A stretch of 64,000 nt of DNA, taken from contig JAPPMY010000056.1 in assembly GCA_028818855.1 (NCBI GenBank), forward strand, positions 1 through 64,000. The letters run 5' to 3'. Each line of letters opens with the position of its first letter. The stretch's first letter is position 1. Source of the DNA: Rhodospirillales bacterium. GTDB lineage: Bacteria > Pseudomonadota > Alphaproteobacteria > UBA828. A program made the translations under genes and the position numbers. A model generated the notes under the pieces. That model had not been told where the DNA came from, did not search any database, and saw only the letters and a list, made by a program, of their open reading frames with translations. Positions 34,090 to 44,179 of the stretch are shown here, piece by piece.

Positions 34090-35333
34090 TGGCCGTCATC
34101 ACCTTCGATCGCGTCGACGTCATCTTCGGCCGGCGGGTCAAGGAGGCTCTTGCGCTGCTCGACGCCGGCGCCGACAAGGACCGCGTCTTCGAGGAGACCG
34201 GCCAGGTGGTGGGCGTGCAGGACGCCTCGCTCCAGGTCGAGGCCGGCGAGATCTTCGTTCTCATGGGGCTTTCCGGCTCGGGCAAGTCGACGCTGCTGCG
34301 CTGCGTGAACGGCCTGAACCGGGCGACGCGCGGCCGGGTCCTGATCGACGACGGCGGCACGGAGGTCGACGTCACCGACTGCGACCCCAAGCTCATGCGC
34401 ACGCTGCGCATGAACCGCGTCTCCATGGTCTTTCAGCAGTTCGCGCTGATGCCGTGGCGGACCATCGGCGCCAACGTCGCCTTCGGGCTCGAGGTGCGCG
34501 GCGTGTCCAAGGCCGAGCGCCGCAAGCGCGTGGCCGAGGTACTCGAGCAGGTGGGGCTCGGCTCCTGGCTCGACCACTATCCGCATGAGCTTTCCGGCGG
34601 GATGCAGCAGCGCGTGGGGCTCGCGCGCGCGTTCGCGACCGATGCCGAGATCCTGTTGATGGACGAGCCCTACTCGGCGCTCGATCCGCTCATCCGCGAA
34701 CGCCTGCAGGACGAGCTTCTCGGGCTTCAGCGCACGCTGCGGCGCACCATCCTGTTCGTGAGCCACGACCTCGACGAGGCGCTCAAGATCGGCACGCGGA
34801 TCGCCATCATGGAAGGCGGCCGCATCGTCCAGGTGGGTCCGCCGGAGCAGATCGTCACCGAACCCGCGGACGAGTACGTGCGCCAGTTCGTCGCCAACGT
34901 GAACCCGCTCAACGTGCTGTGCGGCGTGACCCTGATGAAACCGCTCGCCGCGCTCCGCAGCGAGGACGACGTTCACCTGCTCGACGATGCGTCGGCGATG
35001 TTCTGCCGGCTGGATGCGGACGGCCGGCCCGAGGCGGTCTCCCTGGAAGGAACGCCTGCGCAACTCGTGCCCTACCGCGAGGACCTCGACCTGGGCGCGC
35101 TCGGCAACGGCCAGATCGTGGCCGGCAGGCCCGAGACGACCATGCGCACGGCGCTCGAGGTGCGCCACGAGACCGGGCGGGCGATGCCGCTGGTCGACGA
35201 CGAGGGCCGGCTGATCGGCGTGATCGGCGCGTCCGAGCTGCTGGCGGCGCTGGTGCACCGCGGGGCAGGCCCCGCGTCGGCGGACGGAGAGGCGGGAGCG
35301 GGCGATCCGGCGCCGCCCGCAGAGCAAGGATGA
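34089..35333 (+). CDS. choV: choline ABC transporter ATP-binding protein
   Basis: 414 aa from 'MAVITFDRVDVIFG'. Walker A 'GLSGSGKST', Q-loop 'VFQQFALMPW', signature 'LSGGMQQR' and Walker B 'ILLMDEPYSALD' are intact. The C-terminal part (about residues 280-395) has a CBS-domain-like pattern, as in ProV/OpuA ATPases that sense ionic strength. It powers choline uptake. It overlaps choW by one base, and a family-3 binding-protein gene follows directly. Confidence 0.92.
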   Translation: MAVITFDRVDVIFGRRVKEALALLDAGADKDRVFEETGQVVGVQDASLQVEAGEIFVLMGLSGSGKSTLLRCVNGLNRATRGRVLIDDGGTEVDVTDCDPKLMRTLRMNRVSMVFQQFALMPWRTIGANVAFGLEVRGVSKAERRKRVAEVLEQVGLGSWLDHYPHELSGGMQQRVGLARAFATDAEILLMDEPYSALDPLIRERLQDELLGLQRTLRRTILFVSHDLDEALKIGTRIAIMEGGRIVQVGPPEQIVTEPADEYVRQFVANVNPLNVLCGVTLMKPLAALRSEDDVHLLDDASAMFCRLDADGRPEAVSLEGTPAQLVPYREDLDLGALGNGQIVAGRPETTMRTALEVRHETGRAMPLVDDEGRLIGVIGASELLAALVHRGAGPASADGEAGAGDPAPPAEQG

Positions 35334-35344
35334 AGGGGGGACTC

Positions 35345-36157
35345 ATGGCACGCAGGTTCCGCACGCTCGCTCTGGCCCTGCTCGCCCTCGTCGCGGCTCC
35401 GGCGGCAGCCTCGGCGCACTACGTCGACCTGAACGAGGCGCTGCACAGCAGGAACACGCTGACCGTCGGCATCGCGCTGACCGGCCAGCCCTTCGCCTAC
35501 AAGAGGGACGGCGTCGTGCGCGGCTTCGAGGTCGAGATGGCAGAAGCCGTCGCCGAGGCCCACGGGCTGGCGCTGGAGGTCGTCCGCCTGCCGCGCGGGA
35601 AGCTGGAGGCCGCGCTCGCCGCCGGCGATGTGGACGTCGCCAACACGCTCGCCCTGGAGGCGGAGTCAGGCGACGTGAAGACGGTGCCCTATCTCGTGAT
35701 CGGCGACCACCTGATGGTGCTTCGGGGCAATCCGTTCCGCATTCGCGCGGTGACCGACCTGAGCGGCAGGGTGACGTCGGTCACCTCGGGCTCGACGGGG
35801 GAGGCGTTCGCCCACGCGCTGAACGGGGAGTTCGCGGACGCGGGTCTCGAGCCCATGCACGTCCACTCCTTCCCTCATCACCGCTGGACGCACTTCCCGG
35901 TCTCCATGGGGCACGCGCAGGGCTACTTCATTCAGACGGTGAGCGCGGTGGCGATCAGCGCCGACCCTGAGTCCCGCACCCACATGGTCGAAGGCGTGTT
36001 CCGGCCCGTGCGCGAGGTGGGCTTCGCCGTGCGCGGGGACAACGACAAGCTCCACCACGCGGTGGAGCACGCCGTCGCCGCCATGGTCGCCACCGGCAAG
36101 TACCGGAAGCTGCGCGAGTCCTACGGACTGCCGCCCGAGCTTTCGCCTTACCGATAA
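35345..36157 (+). CDS. family-3 solute-binding protein with altered ligand motif, downstream of choXWV
   Basis: 270 aa with a signal peptide (cleavage near 'ASA-HYVD'). The ATG at 35345 has GGGGGG upstream; an ATG at 35330 overlapping the choV stop is an alternative. Family-3 features are 'LTVGIALTGQPFAYKRDGVVRGFEVEMAEAVAE' in parts and 'TGKYRKLRESYGLP'. Where canonical amino-acid binders have S-x-T-x-x-R, this one reads 'NTLALEAESGDVKTVPY', so the carboxylate-binding Arg is absent. The ligand is probably not an ordinary amino acid; the operon suggests a choline-related or cationic compound, but that is inference. Confidence 0.75.
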   Translation: MARRFRTLALALLALVAAPAAASAHYVDLNEALHSRNTLTVGIALTGQPFAYKRDGVVRGFEVEMAEAVAEAHGLALEVVRLPRGKLEAALAAGDVDVANTLALEAESGDVKTVPYLVIGDHLMVLRGNPFRIRAVTDLSGRVTSVTSGSTGEAFAHALNGEFADAGLEPMHVHSFPHHRWTHFPVSMGHAQGYFIQTVSAVAISADPESRTHMVEGVFRPVREVGFAVRGDNDKLHHAVEHAVAAMVATGKYRKLRESYGLPPELSPYR

Positions 36158-36160
36158 GCG

Positions 36161-37090
36161 CTATGCGCCCCTGAGCCGGGGGTCGAGGGCATCGCGCAGG
36201 CCGTCGCCGATGTAGTTCACGCTCAGCACCGTGAGCGAGATGGCGAGGCCCGGCCAGAGCACGCGGGCCGGCGTCACGGATATGAAGTTGGCGCCGTCGA
36301 AGAGCAGCCGCCCCCACGTCGGGAAGTCCGGCGGGAAGCCCAGCCCCAGGAACGAGAGCGCGGATTCGATGATGATCGCGTTGGCGATGCCCAGCGTCGC
36401 GGACACCATGATCGGGCTCAGCACGTTGGGCAGGATGTGGCGGGTGATGATGCGGCGCCTGCGCGTGCCGATGCTGCGGGCCGCCGTCACGAACTCGCGC
36501 TCTCGGAGCGCCAGCACGTCGCCGCGCACGATGCGCGCGGTCTGCATCCAGCTCGTGATGCCGATGATGAACACCACCAGCAGGAAAATCCCGGTCTCCG
36601 GGCCGAAGGCGGCACGCAGGCTCTCGCGGAAGAGCATGATGACCACCAGCAGCAGCGGCAGCAGCGGCAGCGCCAGGAACATGTCGGTGAGCCGCATCAG
36701 GAGCCCGTCCAGCCCCCGGAAGAAGCCGGCGAGCACGCCCACGAGGGTGCCGAGCACCAGCGCGATCATCATGGCGGTGAAACCGACGGCCAGCGATATG
36801 CGCCCACCCGCCAGCACCTGGGCGAGCGTGTCGCGGCCGAGGTTGTCGGTCCCCATCGGGTGCTTGAGGGAGGGGCCCTGGTTCTTCGCCAGGATGTCGA
36901 GGTAGTGGGGGTCTATAGTGTGGATCAGCGGGCCGACGGCGACCGCGAGCGCGATGGCGATGAAGACGCCGGCGCCGGCCAGCGCGCCGGTGTGGTTGCG
37001 GAAGGCGAGCCAGACGTCCATCCAGAGGGAGCGGTGGCGCCCCGTCGCGCGCGATGGGGCGGTGAGGCTATCCGACGAGGTCGCCGCCAT
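36161..37090 (-). CDS. dppC: dipeptide/oligopeptide-type ABC permease (DppC-like)
   Basis: 309 aa, with an N-terminal cytoplasmic tail, a first membrane helix 'GAGVFIAIALAVAVGPLI', the DppC marker 'HPMGTDNLGRDTLAQVLAGGRISL' region and the EAA loop 'REREFVTAARSIGTRRRRIITRHILPN'. Together with DppB it forms the channel. It starts 3 bp after dppB and ends the operon D-F-A-B-C. Substrates of the family include peptides, glutathione, nickel and sugars; nothing here fixes the ligand. Confidence 0.9.
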   Translation of the reverse strand: MAATSSDSLTAPSRATGRHRSLWMDVWLAFRNHTGALAGAGVFIAIALAVAVGPLIHTIDPHYLDILAKNQGPSLKHPMGTDNLGRDTLAQVLAGGRISLAVGFTAMMIALVLGTLVGVLAGFFRGLDGLLMRLTDMFLALPLLPLLLVVIMLFRESLRAAFGPETGIFLLVVFIIGITSWMQTARIVRGDVLALREREFVTAARSIGTRRRRIITRHILPNVLSPIMVSATLGIANAIIIESALSFLGLGFPPDFPTWGRLLFDGANFISVTPARVLWPGLAISLTVLSVNYIGDGLRDALDPRLRGA

Positions 37091-37093
37091 CGC

Positions 37094-38107
37094 TCAGCCG
37101 TAGCGGATGCGCGGATCGAGGATGCCGTAGAGCACGTCCGCGATCAGGTTGAAGAGCACGATCAGCACCGCGAAGAGGAAGGAGAGCGTCTGCACCAGGG
37201 GAATGTCGGCGCCCTGAATGGCGGTGATGAGAAGCTCGCCGATGCCGTTCACCCGAAAGATCTTCTCCGTGATGATGGCGCCGCCGAAGACGGTGGGGAT
37301 GCCGAGCGCGATCAGGGTCACTACCGGGATCAGGCTGTTGCGCAGCACGTGGATGAAAAGCACCACCCGCTCGCGCAGGCCCTTGGCGCGGGCGGTGCGC
37401 ACGTAGTCCTGCGTCAGGTTGTCGAGCACGGCGGCGCGCATGAAGCGGCTGATCTGGGCCGCGTTGAAGAGCGCGAGCACCATCACCGGCATCGCCATCT
37501 GCTTGATCTGCACCCAGAAGCTCGAGAGGTCGGTCACCCGGTGCGTGGTGTCGTAGATGGACGGCAGCCACTGCAGCGTGACGCTGAAGACGATGATCGC
37601 GAGCAGGCCGGTGAAGAAGGTCGGCACCGAGAAGCCGATCATGGAGACGAAGGTGCCCAGCTGGTCGAACCAGGAATACTGCCGGTAGGCCGAGACAATG
37701 CCGATCGGGATCGCGATCAGGATGCCGATCAGGTAGGAGAGGCCGACCACCCAGAGCGTCTGCGGCAGCCGTTCGATGATGAGGTCCACCACCGGGCTGC
37801 GCGTCGCCCAGGAGCGCAACCGCAGGCGCTCCTCGGAAGCGCCGATCTCCACGCCGAACGCGCGCTCGATGAGGTTGAGCGGCTCGTTGACGAAGAACTG
37901 CTCCATCCACTTGGCGTAGCGGATGTGGAAGGGCTGCCCGAGCCCGAGGGATTCGCGGATCTGCTCGCGCGCCTCCGCCGGGATGGTGAGCGGGAGCTGG
38001 CCTGTCGGATCGTTGGGCGCGAGGTCGAGGAGGGCGAACAGGATGAAGCTGATCGCGATGAGCGTCGGAACCGCGAAAAGCAGGCGGCGGATGATGTAGT
38101 GCGTCAT
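37094..38107 (-). CDS. dppB: dipeptide/oligopeptide-type ABC permease (DppB-like)
   Basis: 337 aa starting 'MTHYIIRRLLFAVPTLIAISFILFALLDLAPND', the standard DppB opening. The EAA loop is 'DYVRTARAKGLRERVVLFIHVLRNSLIPVVT'. An enlarged periplasmic loop of about 50 residues (after residue 40, including 'EAREQIRESLGLGQPFHIRY') is typical. It lies 108 bp downstream of the binding-protein gene, with a stem-loop in the gap, and 3 bp before dppC. Confidence 0.9.
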   Translation of the reverse strand: MTHYIIRRLLFAVPTLIAISFILFALLDLAPNDPTGQLPLTIPAEAREQIRESLGLGQPFHIRYAKWMEQFFVNEPLNLIERAFGVEIGASEERLRLRSWATRSPVVDLIIERLPQTLWVVGLSYLIGILIAIPIGIVSAYRQYSWFDQLGTFVSMIGFSVPTFFTGLLAIIVFSVTLQWLPSIYDTTHRVTDLSSFWVQIKQMAMPVMVLALFNAAQISRFMRAAVLDNLTQDYVRTARAKGLRERVVLFIHVLRNSLIPVVTLIALGIPTVFGGAIITEKIFRVNGIGELLITAIQGADIPLVQTLSFLFAVLIVLFNLIADVLYGILDPRIRYG

Positions 38108-38123
38108 CGCATGTGCGGACGAA

Positions 38124-38160
38124 AGAGGCGGCCCCCGACCGGTTGCCGAAAGCCGCCTCT
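38124..38160 (-). promoter_or_regulatory. intercistronic stem-loop between dppA and dppB
   Basis: AGAGGCGGC and GCCGCCTCT form a perfect 9-bp stem around a 19-nt loop in the 108-bp gap after the binding-protein gene. It is the third case in this window of a hairpin separating a binding-protein gene from its permease. Confidence 0.45.
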
Positions 38161-38215
38161 CGCGTTGGCGCCGCCGGACTGGCCGGCGGCGGCGTAGGGC
38201 GCGAGGCTCACCGCG

Positions 38216-39928
38216 TCAGCGGTGCCAGTCCGCGATGTTCCAGAGTTCCGAATCCCACGAGTTTATGCGCACGCCCTTGAGCGTGCTCGCATGGGCCGAA
38301 ATTCTCGCGCGCCAGATGAGAGGGATCAGGTACTGGTTCTGGACGATGATGTCGTTCATCCGCTTGGCGATGGCGGCGCGCTCGTCGAGGGAGGCGGTCA
38401 CGGCCAACTCGGCGGCGAGCGCGTCGTATTCGGCATTGCAAGCGCGGGCGATATTGCCGCCGAGCCACTGGTTCTCGGGCCCCGGGATCTCGGAGCACCT
38501 CCAGTTGGCCATGTAGGCCTCGGGGTCCACGCCGTCGAAGTTGTTCGTGTACATCTGGATGTCGGCGTAGAACTTCATGTAGGTGTCGGGGCTTGCCGGG
38601 TCGCCGCCGAAGAACACCGCGGCGTCGATGTTGCGCAGCTCCGTCTCGACCCCGATCTGCCCCCACATCTGCTTGATGAGCGCCTGGGTGCCCTGGCGCA
38701 CGGAGTTCGTGGAGGTCTGGTAGAGGATCGAGAGGCGGACGCCGTCCTTCTCGCGCACGTCGTCCTCGCCCGGCAGCCAGCCGGCCTCGTCCAGGATGCG
38801 GTTCGCCTCGGCGATGTTCTGCGTCATGCAGGCATCGTTGGAGTCGGACGCGTAGACGGGCGGTGCCGGCAGGACGTTGCAGGTGACCTGGCCGGCGGCG
38901 CCATAGCCGAAGTCCACCAGGATCTGGCGGTCGATGGCGAGCGAGAGCGCCCGGCGCACGGCCGGATCGGAGAGGAAGGGGTGCGGGTTCGTGCCGTCGA
39001 GGTGGAGGGAGCGCGTGTCCTTGCCAAGGTCGGGGGAGTTGTTGGTCTGGTTGACCACCAGGCGCTCCACCATCGTGCCGAAGCCGGCGACCAACGTCCC
39101 CCTGCCGTTGGTCACCATCTGCTCCAGCACCTCGGGCTCGATCTGCAGGTTCCAGGCGTAGTCGAACTCGCCGGTCGACAGCACGGCACGGGCGGCGGAG
39201 GTCGCGTCGCCGCCGCCCTTGAAGGTGACGGTGGCGAAGGCGGGCTTGTCGGACTCGCGGTAGTTCCCGTTGGCGGAGAAGATGACCACGTCGTTGGCGC
39301 GGAACTCGTCGACCTTGAAGGGGCCGGTGCCGATGGGTCCGAAATTCTGCTCCGTGCAGGTCTGCGCCCTGGCGCCGGTGCAGTTCTCGAACTGCGCCTT
39401 CTGCAGGATCGGCGCGGTGGAGCCGGTGAACGGGCCGTACGGGAAGGGCTTGGCGACGCCGAAGTTGATGCGCACGGTGTGGTCGTCCAGCGCCTCGACG
39501 CCCGTGACGTCGGTAAAGCTGGAGAGGGGGTTGCAGCCCATCTCCTCGTTCAGGCAGTACTCGGCGGAGAACACCACGTCGGCGGCAGTGAACGGCGTGC
39601 CGTCGGACCAGACGATGTCCTGCCGGAGCGGCCAGGTGATGGACATGAGGTCGGCCGCCACGCCACCGTTCTCCACGGTGGGGATGTCGGCGGCGAGCGC
39701 GGGCACCATCGTGCCGGAGTCGTCGTAGCGGGCCAGCGGCTCGAGCACGAGGGAGGCCGCCTCGATGTCCTTGGTGCCGCCCGAGAGGTAGGGGTTGACG
39801 GTCGAGACCGCCTGCCAATAGAGGATCTTCAGATGGCCGTCGCGGCCGCGCTCGGCCTGGGCCGCAGTCGCGATCATCGCCGTGGCGAGCGCGGCGATCG
39901 CCAAGCCTGACAGGCATCTCTTGATCAT
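38216..39928 (-). CDS. dppA: extracellular solute-binding protein, family 5 (DppA-like)
   Basis: 570 aa from 'MIKRCLSGLAIAALATAM' (the rest of the 680-aa track ORF is shadow). The signal peptide ends near 'AQA-ERG'. Family-5 features include 'LYWQAVSTVNPYLSGGTKD', 'DGTPFTAADVVFSAEYCL', 'FGPIGTGPFKVDEFRANDVV' and 'DPAVRRALSLAIDRQI'. It contains several cysteines (such as 'CLNEEMGC' and 'ENCTGARAQTC') that could form disulfides in the periplasm. It is the binding protein of the adjacent DppBCDF transporter. The ligand is unknown. Confidence 0.9.
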   Translation of the reverse strand: MIKRCLSGLAIAALATAMIATAAQAERGRDGHLKILYWQAVSTVNPYLSGGTKDIEAASLVLEPLARYDDSGTMVPALAADIPTVENGGVAADLMSITWPLRQDIVWSDGTPFTAADVVFSAEYCLNEEMGCNPLSSFTDVTGVEALDDHTVRINFGVAKPFPYGPFTGSTAPILQKAQFENCTGARAQTCTEQNFGPIGTGPFKVDEFRANDVVIFSANGNYRESDKPAFATVTFKGGGDATSAARAVLSTGEFDYAWNLQIEPEVLEQMVTNGRGTLVAGFGTMVERLVVNQTNNSPDLGKDTRSLHLDGTNPHPFLSDPAVRRALSLAIDRQILVDFGYGAAGQVTCNVLPAPPVYASDSNDACMTQNIAEANRILDEAGWLPGEDDVREKDGVRLSILYQTSTNSVRQGTQALIKQMWGQIGVETELRNIDAAVFFGGDPASPDTYMKFYADIQMYTNNFDGVDPEAYMANWRCSEIPGPENQWLGGNIARACNAEYDALAAELAVTASLDERAAIAKRMNDIIVQNQYLIPLIWRARISAHASTLKGVRINSWDSELWNIADWHR

Positions 39929-39992
39929 GTCGCGGTCCTCCGGTTGGGGGAGGGGAGCGCGCCTCGGAACGCGCGGCCCCAATATTCCGCCA

Positions 39993-41000
<1,008 letters not shown>

Positions 41001-42143
41001 ACCAGCAGGCGACCTCGTGGTCCTGCGAGACCGGGGCCAGCGCCGGGTTCTGCTCGTGGCAGCGGGCGAAGGCGTGGGCGCAGCGGGGCGCGAAGGGGCA
41101 CGCATCGGGCGCGCGCAGCAGGGTCGGCGGCTGGCCGGGAATGCTGGCGAGGCGCTCGCCCCGCTCGCCGCCCTCGATCCTGGGCAGGGCGCGCAGGAGG
41201 CTCCGCGTGTAGGGGTGCTGAGGGCGCGCATAGAGGGAGCGCACGTCCGCACGCTCGACCGCCTGGCCGCCGTACATCACCATGACGCGATCCGCGAGGC
41301 CGGCGACGACGCCGAGGTCGTGGGTGATCCAGACGATCGCCATGCCGCGCTCGCGCCGGAACCGCTGCAGCAGGTCGAGGATCTGGGCCTGGATGGTCGC
41401 GTCCAGCGCGGTGGTCGGCTCGTCGGCGATCAACACCTTGGGATCGCATGCCAGCGCCATGGCGATCATCACGCGCTGACGCATGCCGCCGGAGAACTGG
41501 TGGGGGAAGTCGCCGAGGCGGCTCTCCGCCGCAGGGATGCCGACGCCTTCCAGCAGCGCCGCCGCCCGGCGCCGCGCCGCGCGCCGGCTCAGGCCCAGGT
41601 GTGTGCGAAGCGGCTCGGCGAGCTGGAAGCCCACGCTGAGCACGGGGTTCAAGGAGGCCATCGGGTCCTGGAAGATGAAGCCCACCTTGGCGCCCCGCAC
41701 GCGGCGAAGCTCCGCTGGCCCGAGCGCGAGCAGGTCCTCGCCGTCGAGCAGGGCCTGGCCCGAGGCGATCTCGGCCGGCGGCATGGGGAGCAGGCCCAGC
41801 AGCGAGAGCATGGTCACGCTCTTGCCGGACCCGCTCTCGCCCACCACGCCGAGCAGCTCGCCCTCGTGCAGGTCGAAGCCGATGCCGTTGACCGCGTGCA
41901 CCGTGCCGCCGCCCGGCGTGCGGAAGCGCGTGCGCAGGTCTCTCACGGAGAGCACGGGCCAGTCCCCACCGCGGCGGGTTGGCGGGTCGCCTGTCCTGTC
42001 CTCTCCGGCCGCGGTCATGGATCAACCTGCGCGGTGTTCACGGGTGCCAAGCACATGCTCCCCGATCCTAACCGTCGCCTGATCCGGCATGCTAGTCTCC
42101 CGCGCCCGGTGCGGGGCCGGTGGACAGTGAAGGCGGAGCGGGC

Positions 42144-43343
42144 ATGACAGTGCGTGGCAGGGAGCGGCTGGGGGCGGCTGACATCGTGGTGGTCGGCGCC
42201 GGGATCATGGGGGCGAGCATCGCCTGTCAGCTCACGCGGCAGTCCGGCCGCAGGGTCGTGGTGGTCGACGAGCGGCCGCCGGTGGGCGGCATGTCGGGGC
42301 GCACCTTCGGGCAGATCCGCCAGCACTACTCCAATGCACTGATGGTCGAGATGGCCATCCGGGGATTCGAGGTGCTGAACAACTGGCAGGCAGAGGTGGG
42401 CGTCGGCGATCCGGGCTACGTGAAGCTCGGCTACATGCTGCTGGTCGTCGAGGCGCAGGTGGAGGCCTGCCGGCGCAACGTCGACCTTGGCCGGCAGCTC
42501 GGCGTCGACACACGCTTCGCGAGCCCCGACGAGATCAAGGCGCTGGAGCCCGCGCTGGTGACCGACGATCTGGCCGGCGGCGCCTGGGAGCCCAACGGCG
42601 GCTACATCGACGTGACCCGCATGGTGCTGAGCTGGCTCGGCGCGGCGCAGGCGGCAGGCGCCACGCTGCACTCCGGCCTGCGGGTGGAGGGCATCGCCAC
42701 AGGGGACGGCAAGGTCGTGGGCGTGGACACGGCCGAGGGCCGCATCGAGGCGCCCGTGGTCGTCTGCGCAGCCGGCGCCTGGACCACCGACCTGCTCGAC
42801 CCCATCGGCGTCGATGCGCCGATCGAGCGTCGCCGGCTCGACATGGCCTATCTCGAGCAGCCGCCGGGCCGGCCCACGATCCGCACCTGCATCACCGACG
42901 GCAACTCCAACGTGGTGATGCGCCCCGACATGGGGCCCTATCTGCTGGCGGTCGCCTATCCCAACGAGATGCCCGAGGTCGCCGACCCTGCCGCGCCCGC
43001 GCCGGCGGCGGACGAGGCGCGCCACCGCACGCGCCTCGACAAGGCGCTGGCCGAGCGACTGCCGGACTTCACGGACGCGAAGGTCGTGCGCACGGTCTCC
43101 GGCGCCTACGACATCACGCCGGATTTCCACCCCATCCTCGGCTGGGCGCCGGGGCTCGACGGGCTCTATCTCGCTGTCGGTTTCTCCGGCCACGGGCTGA
43201 AGCTCTCGCCGGCGGTGGGCGAGTGCGTCGCCGCTGCCGTGCTCGAAACGGACTCGCCGTTCGATATCCGCCCGCTCAGGCCGTCGCGCTTCGCCGACGG
43301 CGAGCCGATGTACCTCGCCTACGGGCCCTCCGCCCGCGCCTGA
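42144..43343 (+). CDS. FAD-dependent amine oxidase (DAO/sarcosine oxidase beta-subunit family)
   Basis: 399 aa from 'MTVRGRERLGAADIVVVGAGIMGAS' (GGCGGAG upstream; the GTG at 42120 in the track is less likely). The dinucleotide motif is GxGxxG near residue 19. Other DAO-family marks are 'RQHYSNALMVEMAIRG', 'VVCAAGAWTTDL' and the C-terminal 'VGFSGHGLKLSPAVGE'. The family oxidises secondary or primary amines such as sarcosine, glycine or D-amino acids. No sarcosine oxidase alpha, gamma or delta genes are adjacent, so it acts alone. It is divergent from the dpp-type importer, which may carry its substrate. Confidence 0.82.
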   Translation: MTVRGRERLGAADIVVVGAGIMGASIACQLTRQSGRRVVVVDERPPVGGMSGRTFGQIRQHYSNALMVEMAIRGFEVLNNWQAEVGVGDPGYVKLGYMLLVVEAQVEACRRNVDLGRQLGVDTRFASPDEIKALEPALVTDDLAGGAWEPNGGYIDVTRMVLSWLGAAQAAGATLHSGLRVEGIATGDGKVVGVDTAEGRIEAPVVVCAAGAWTTDLLDPIGVDAPIERRRLDMAYLEQPPGRPTIRTCITDGNSNVVMRPDMGPYLLAVAYPNEMPEVADPAAPAPAADEARHRTRLDKALAERLPDFTDAKVVRTVSGAYDITPDFHPILGWAPGLDGLYLAVGFSGHGLKLSPAVGECVAAAVLETDSPFDIRPLRPSRFADGEPMYLAYGPSARA

Positions 43344-43410
43344 GCGCGCCGTCTTATGAGAGGCTAAGTCGCCTTATGACCTTTCCTAGTTACGGTTGCC
43401 CGCAAAATCC

Positions 43411-43568
43411 CCACCTCCCCCTGTCCCCCTCCCCCCGGAGGGCGGAGGGGGAACGCAAGTAGCGCCGGCCTTTTTCACCCTCTCCTCCCCGCCGGGGAGG
43501 AGAGGGTCGGGGAGAGGAGGGGGTTTTTAGCCGCGCGGCATGGGAACTTTCGAACGTGCGGTTACTGG
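43411..43568 (+). repeat. bipartite palindromic repeat, copy B
   Basis: The copy holds an outer hairpin arm set (CCCCCTCC...GGAGGGGG), spacer AACGCAAGTAGCGCCGGCC, T5, and an almost perfect second hairpin CCCTCTCCTCCCC-GCC-GGGGAGGAGAGGG (13-bp stem), followed by a G-rich run, T5 and a tail ending CGAACGTGCGG. It lies between convergent 3' ends (FAD oxidase and DUF971), where it may also terminate transcription. Confidence 0.8.
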
Positions 43569-43596
43569 CTGCGATTTCTCCTCGCCGGATTGCGGG

Positions 43597-43968
43597 CTAA
43601 GGGTCGCGGCTGAGGCCGCGCTCTTCCAGCGCATCGAGGTAGGTGCGCCAGATCGCGTCGCGGTTCTCGGCGAGGTGGCGCAGGTAGGACCAGGTGTAGA
43701 TGCCGGTGGTGTGCAGGTCGTCGAAGTGGAGGCGGACGGCATAGTTGCCGACCGGCTCGATCAGGGTGATGCCGACATGGCGGCGGCCGGGAACGATGGT
43801 CTTGCCTTCGCCGTGGCCCCTGACTTCGGCCGACGGGCTCTCGACGCGCAGCAGCTCGGCGGGCAGGCTGCACCGGAGGTCGTCGTCGAAGTCGATCTCC
43901 AGGGCCTTCTCGGCGCTCTTGTAGCGAAGCTCGACCGGCCAGGGCTGGTCCTCGAAGGGCGCGCTCAC
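43597..43968 (-). CDS. DUF971 domain protein
   Basis: 123 aa. The GTG at 43968 is chosen because it overlaps the upstream stop as GTGA and the protein then begins directly with the domain '[22 protein letters not shown]'. DUF971 is a small beta-rich domain also found at the N-terminus of gamma-butyrobetaine hydroxylase, and stand-alone copies are linked to iron-sulfur protein maturation in some annotations. The end is '[24 protein letters not shown]'. It closes the cnoX - LON - Trm112 - DUF971 operon. Confidence 0.85.
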   Translation of the reverse strand: MSAPFEDQPWPVELRYKSAEKALEIDFDDDLRCSLPAELLRVESPSAEVRGHGEGKTIVPGRRHVGITLIEPVGNYAVRLHFDDLHTTGIYTWSYLRHLAENRDAIWRTYLDALEERGLSRDP

Positions 43969-44165
43969 TTGGCCTCGTCCTCCTCCAGCGGCCGCGCTTC
44001 GTCCGGCAGCATGATCGGGATGCCGTCCCGGATCGGGAACGCGAGCCTGGCACGGTCGCTGATCAGCTCCTGGCGCTCGGCGTCGTAGCGGAGCGATTCC
44101 TTGGTGATGGGGCAAACCAGGATCTCCAGCAGCTTGGGATCGACCGTGGCCCGTTCGTCCGCCAT
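43965..44165 (-). CDS. Trm112 family protein (UPF0434/YcaR-like)
   Basis: 66 aa from '[28 protein letters not shown]'. Conserved family patterns are '[11 protein letters not shown]', '[21 protein letters not shown]' and an acidic end. The full zinc site of eukaryotic Trm112 is reduced, with a single Cys, as usual in the bacterial YcaR type. Trm112 proteins activate methyltransferases; the bacterial partner is unclear. The track start is 36 residues too early. It lies 14 bp after the LON-domain gene. Confidence 0.88.
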   Translation of the reverse strand: MADERATVDPKLLEILVCPITKESLRYDAERQELISDRARLAFPIRDGIPIMLPDEARPLEEDEAK

Positions 44166-44179
44166 CGCAGTGGCCTCCC

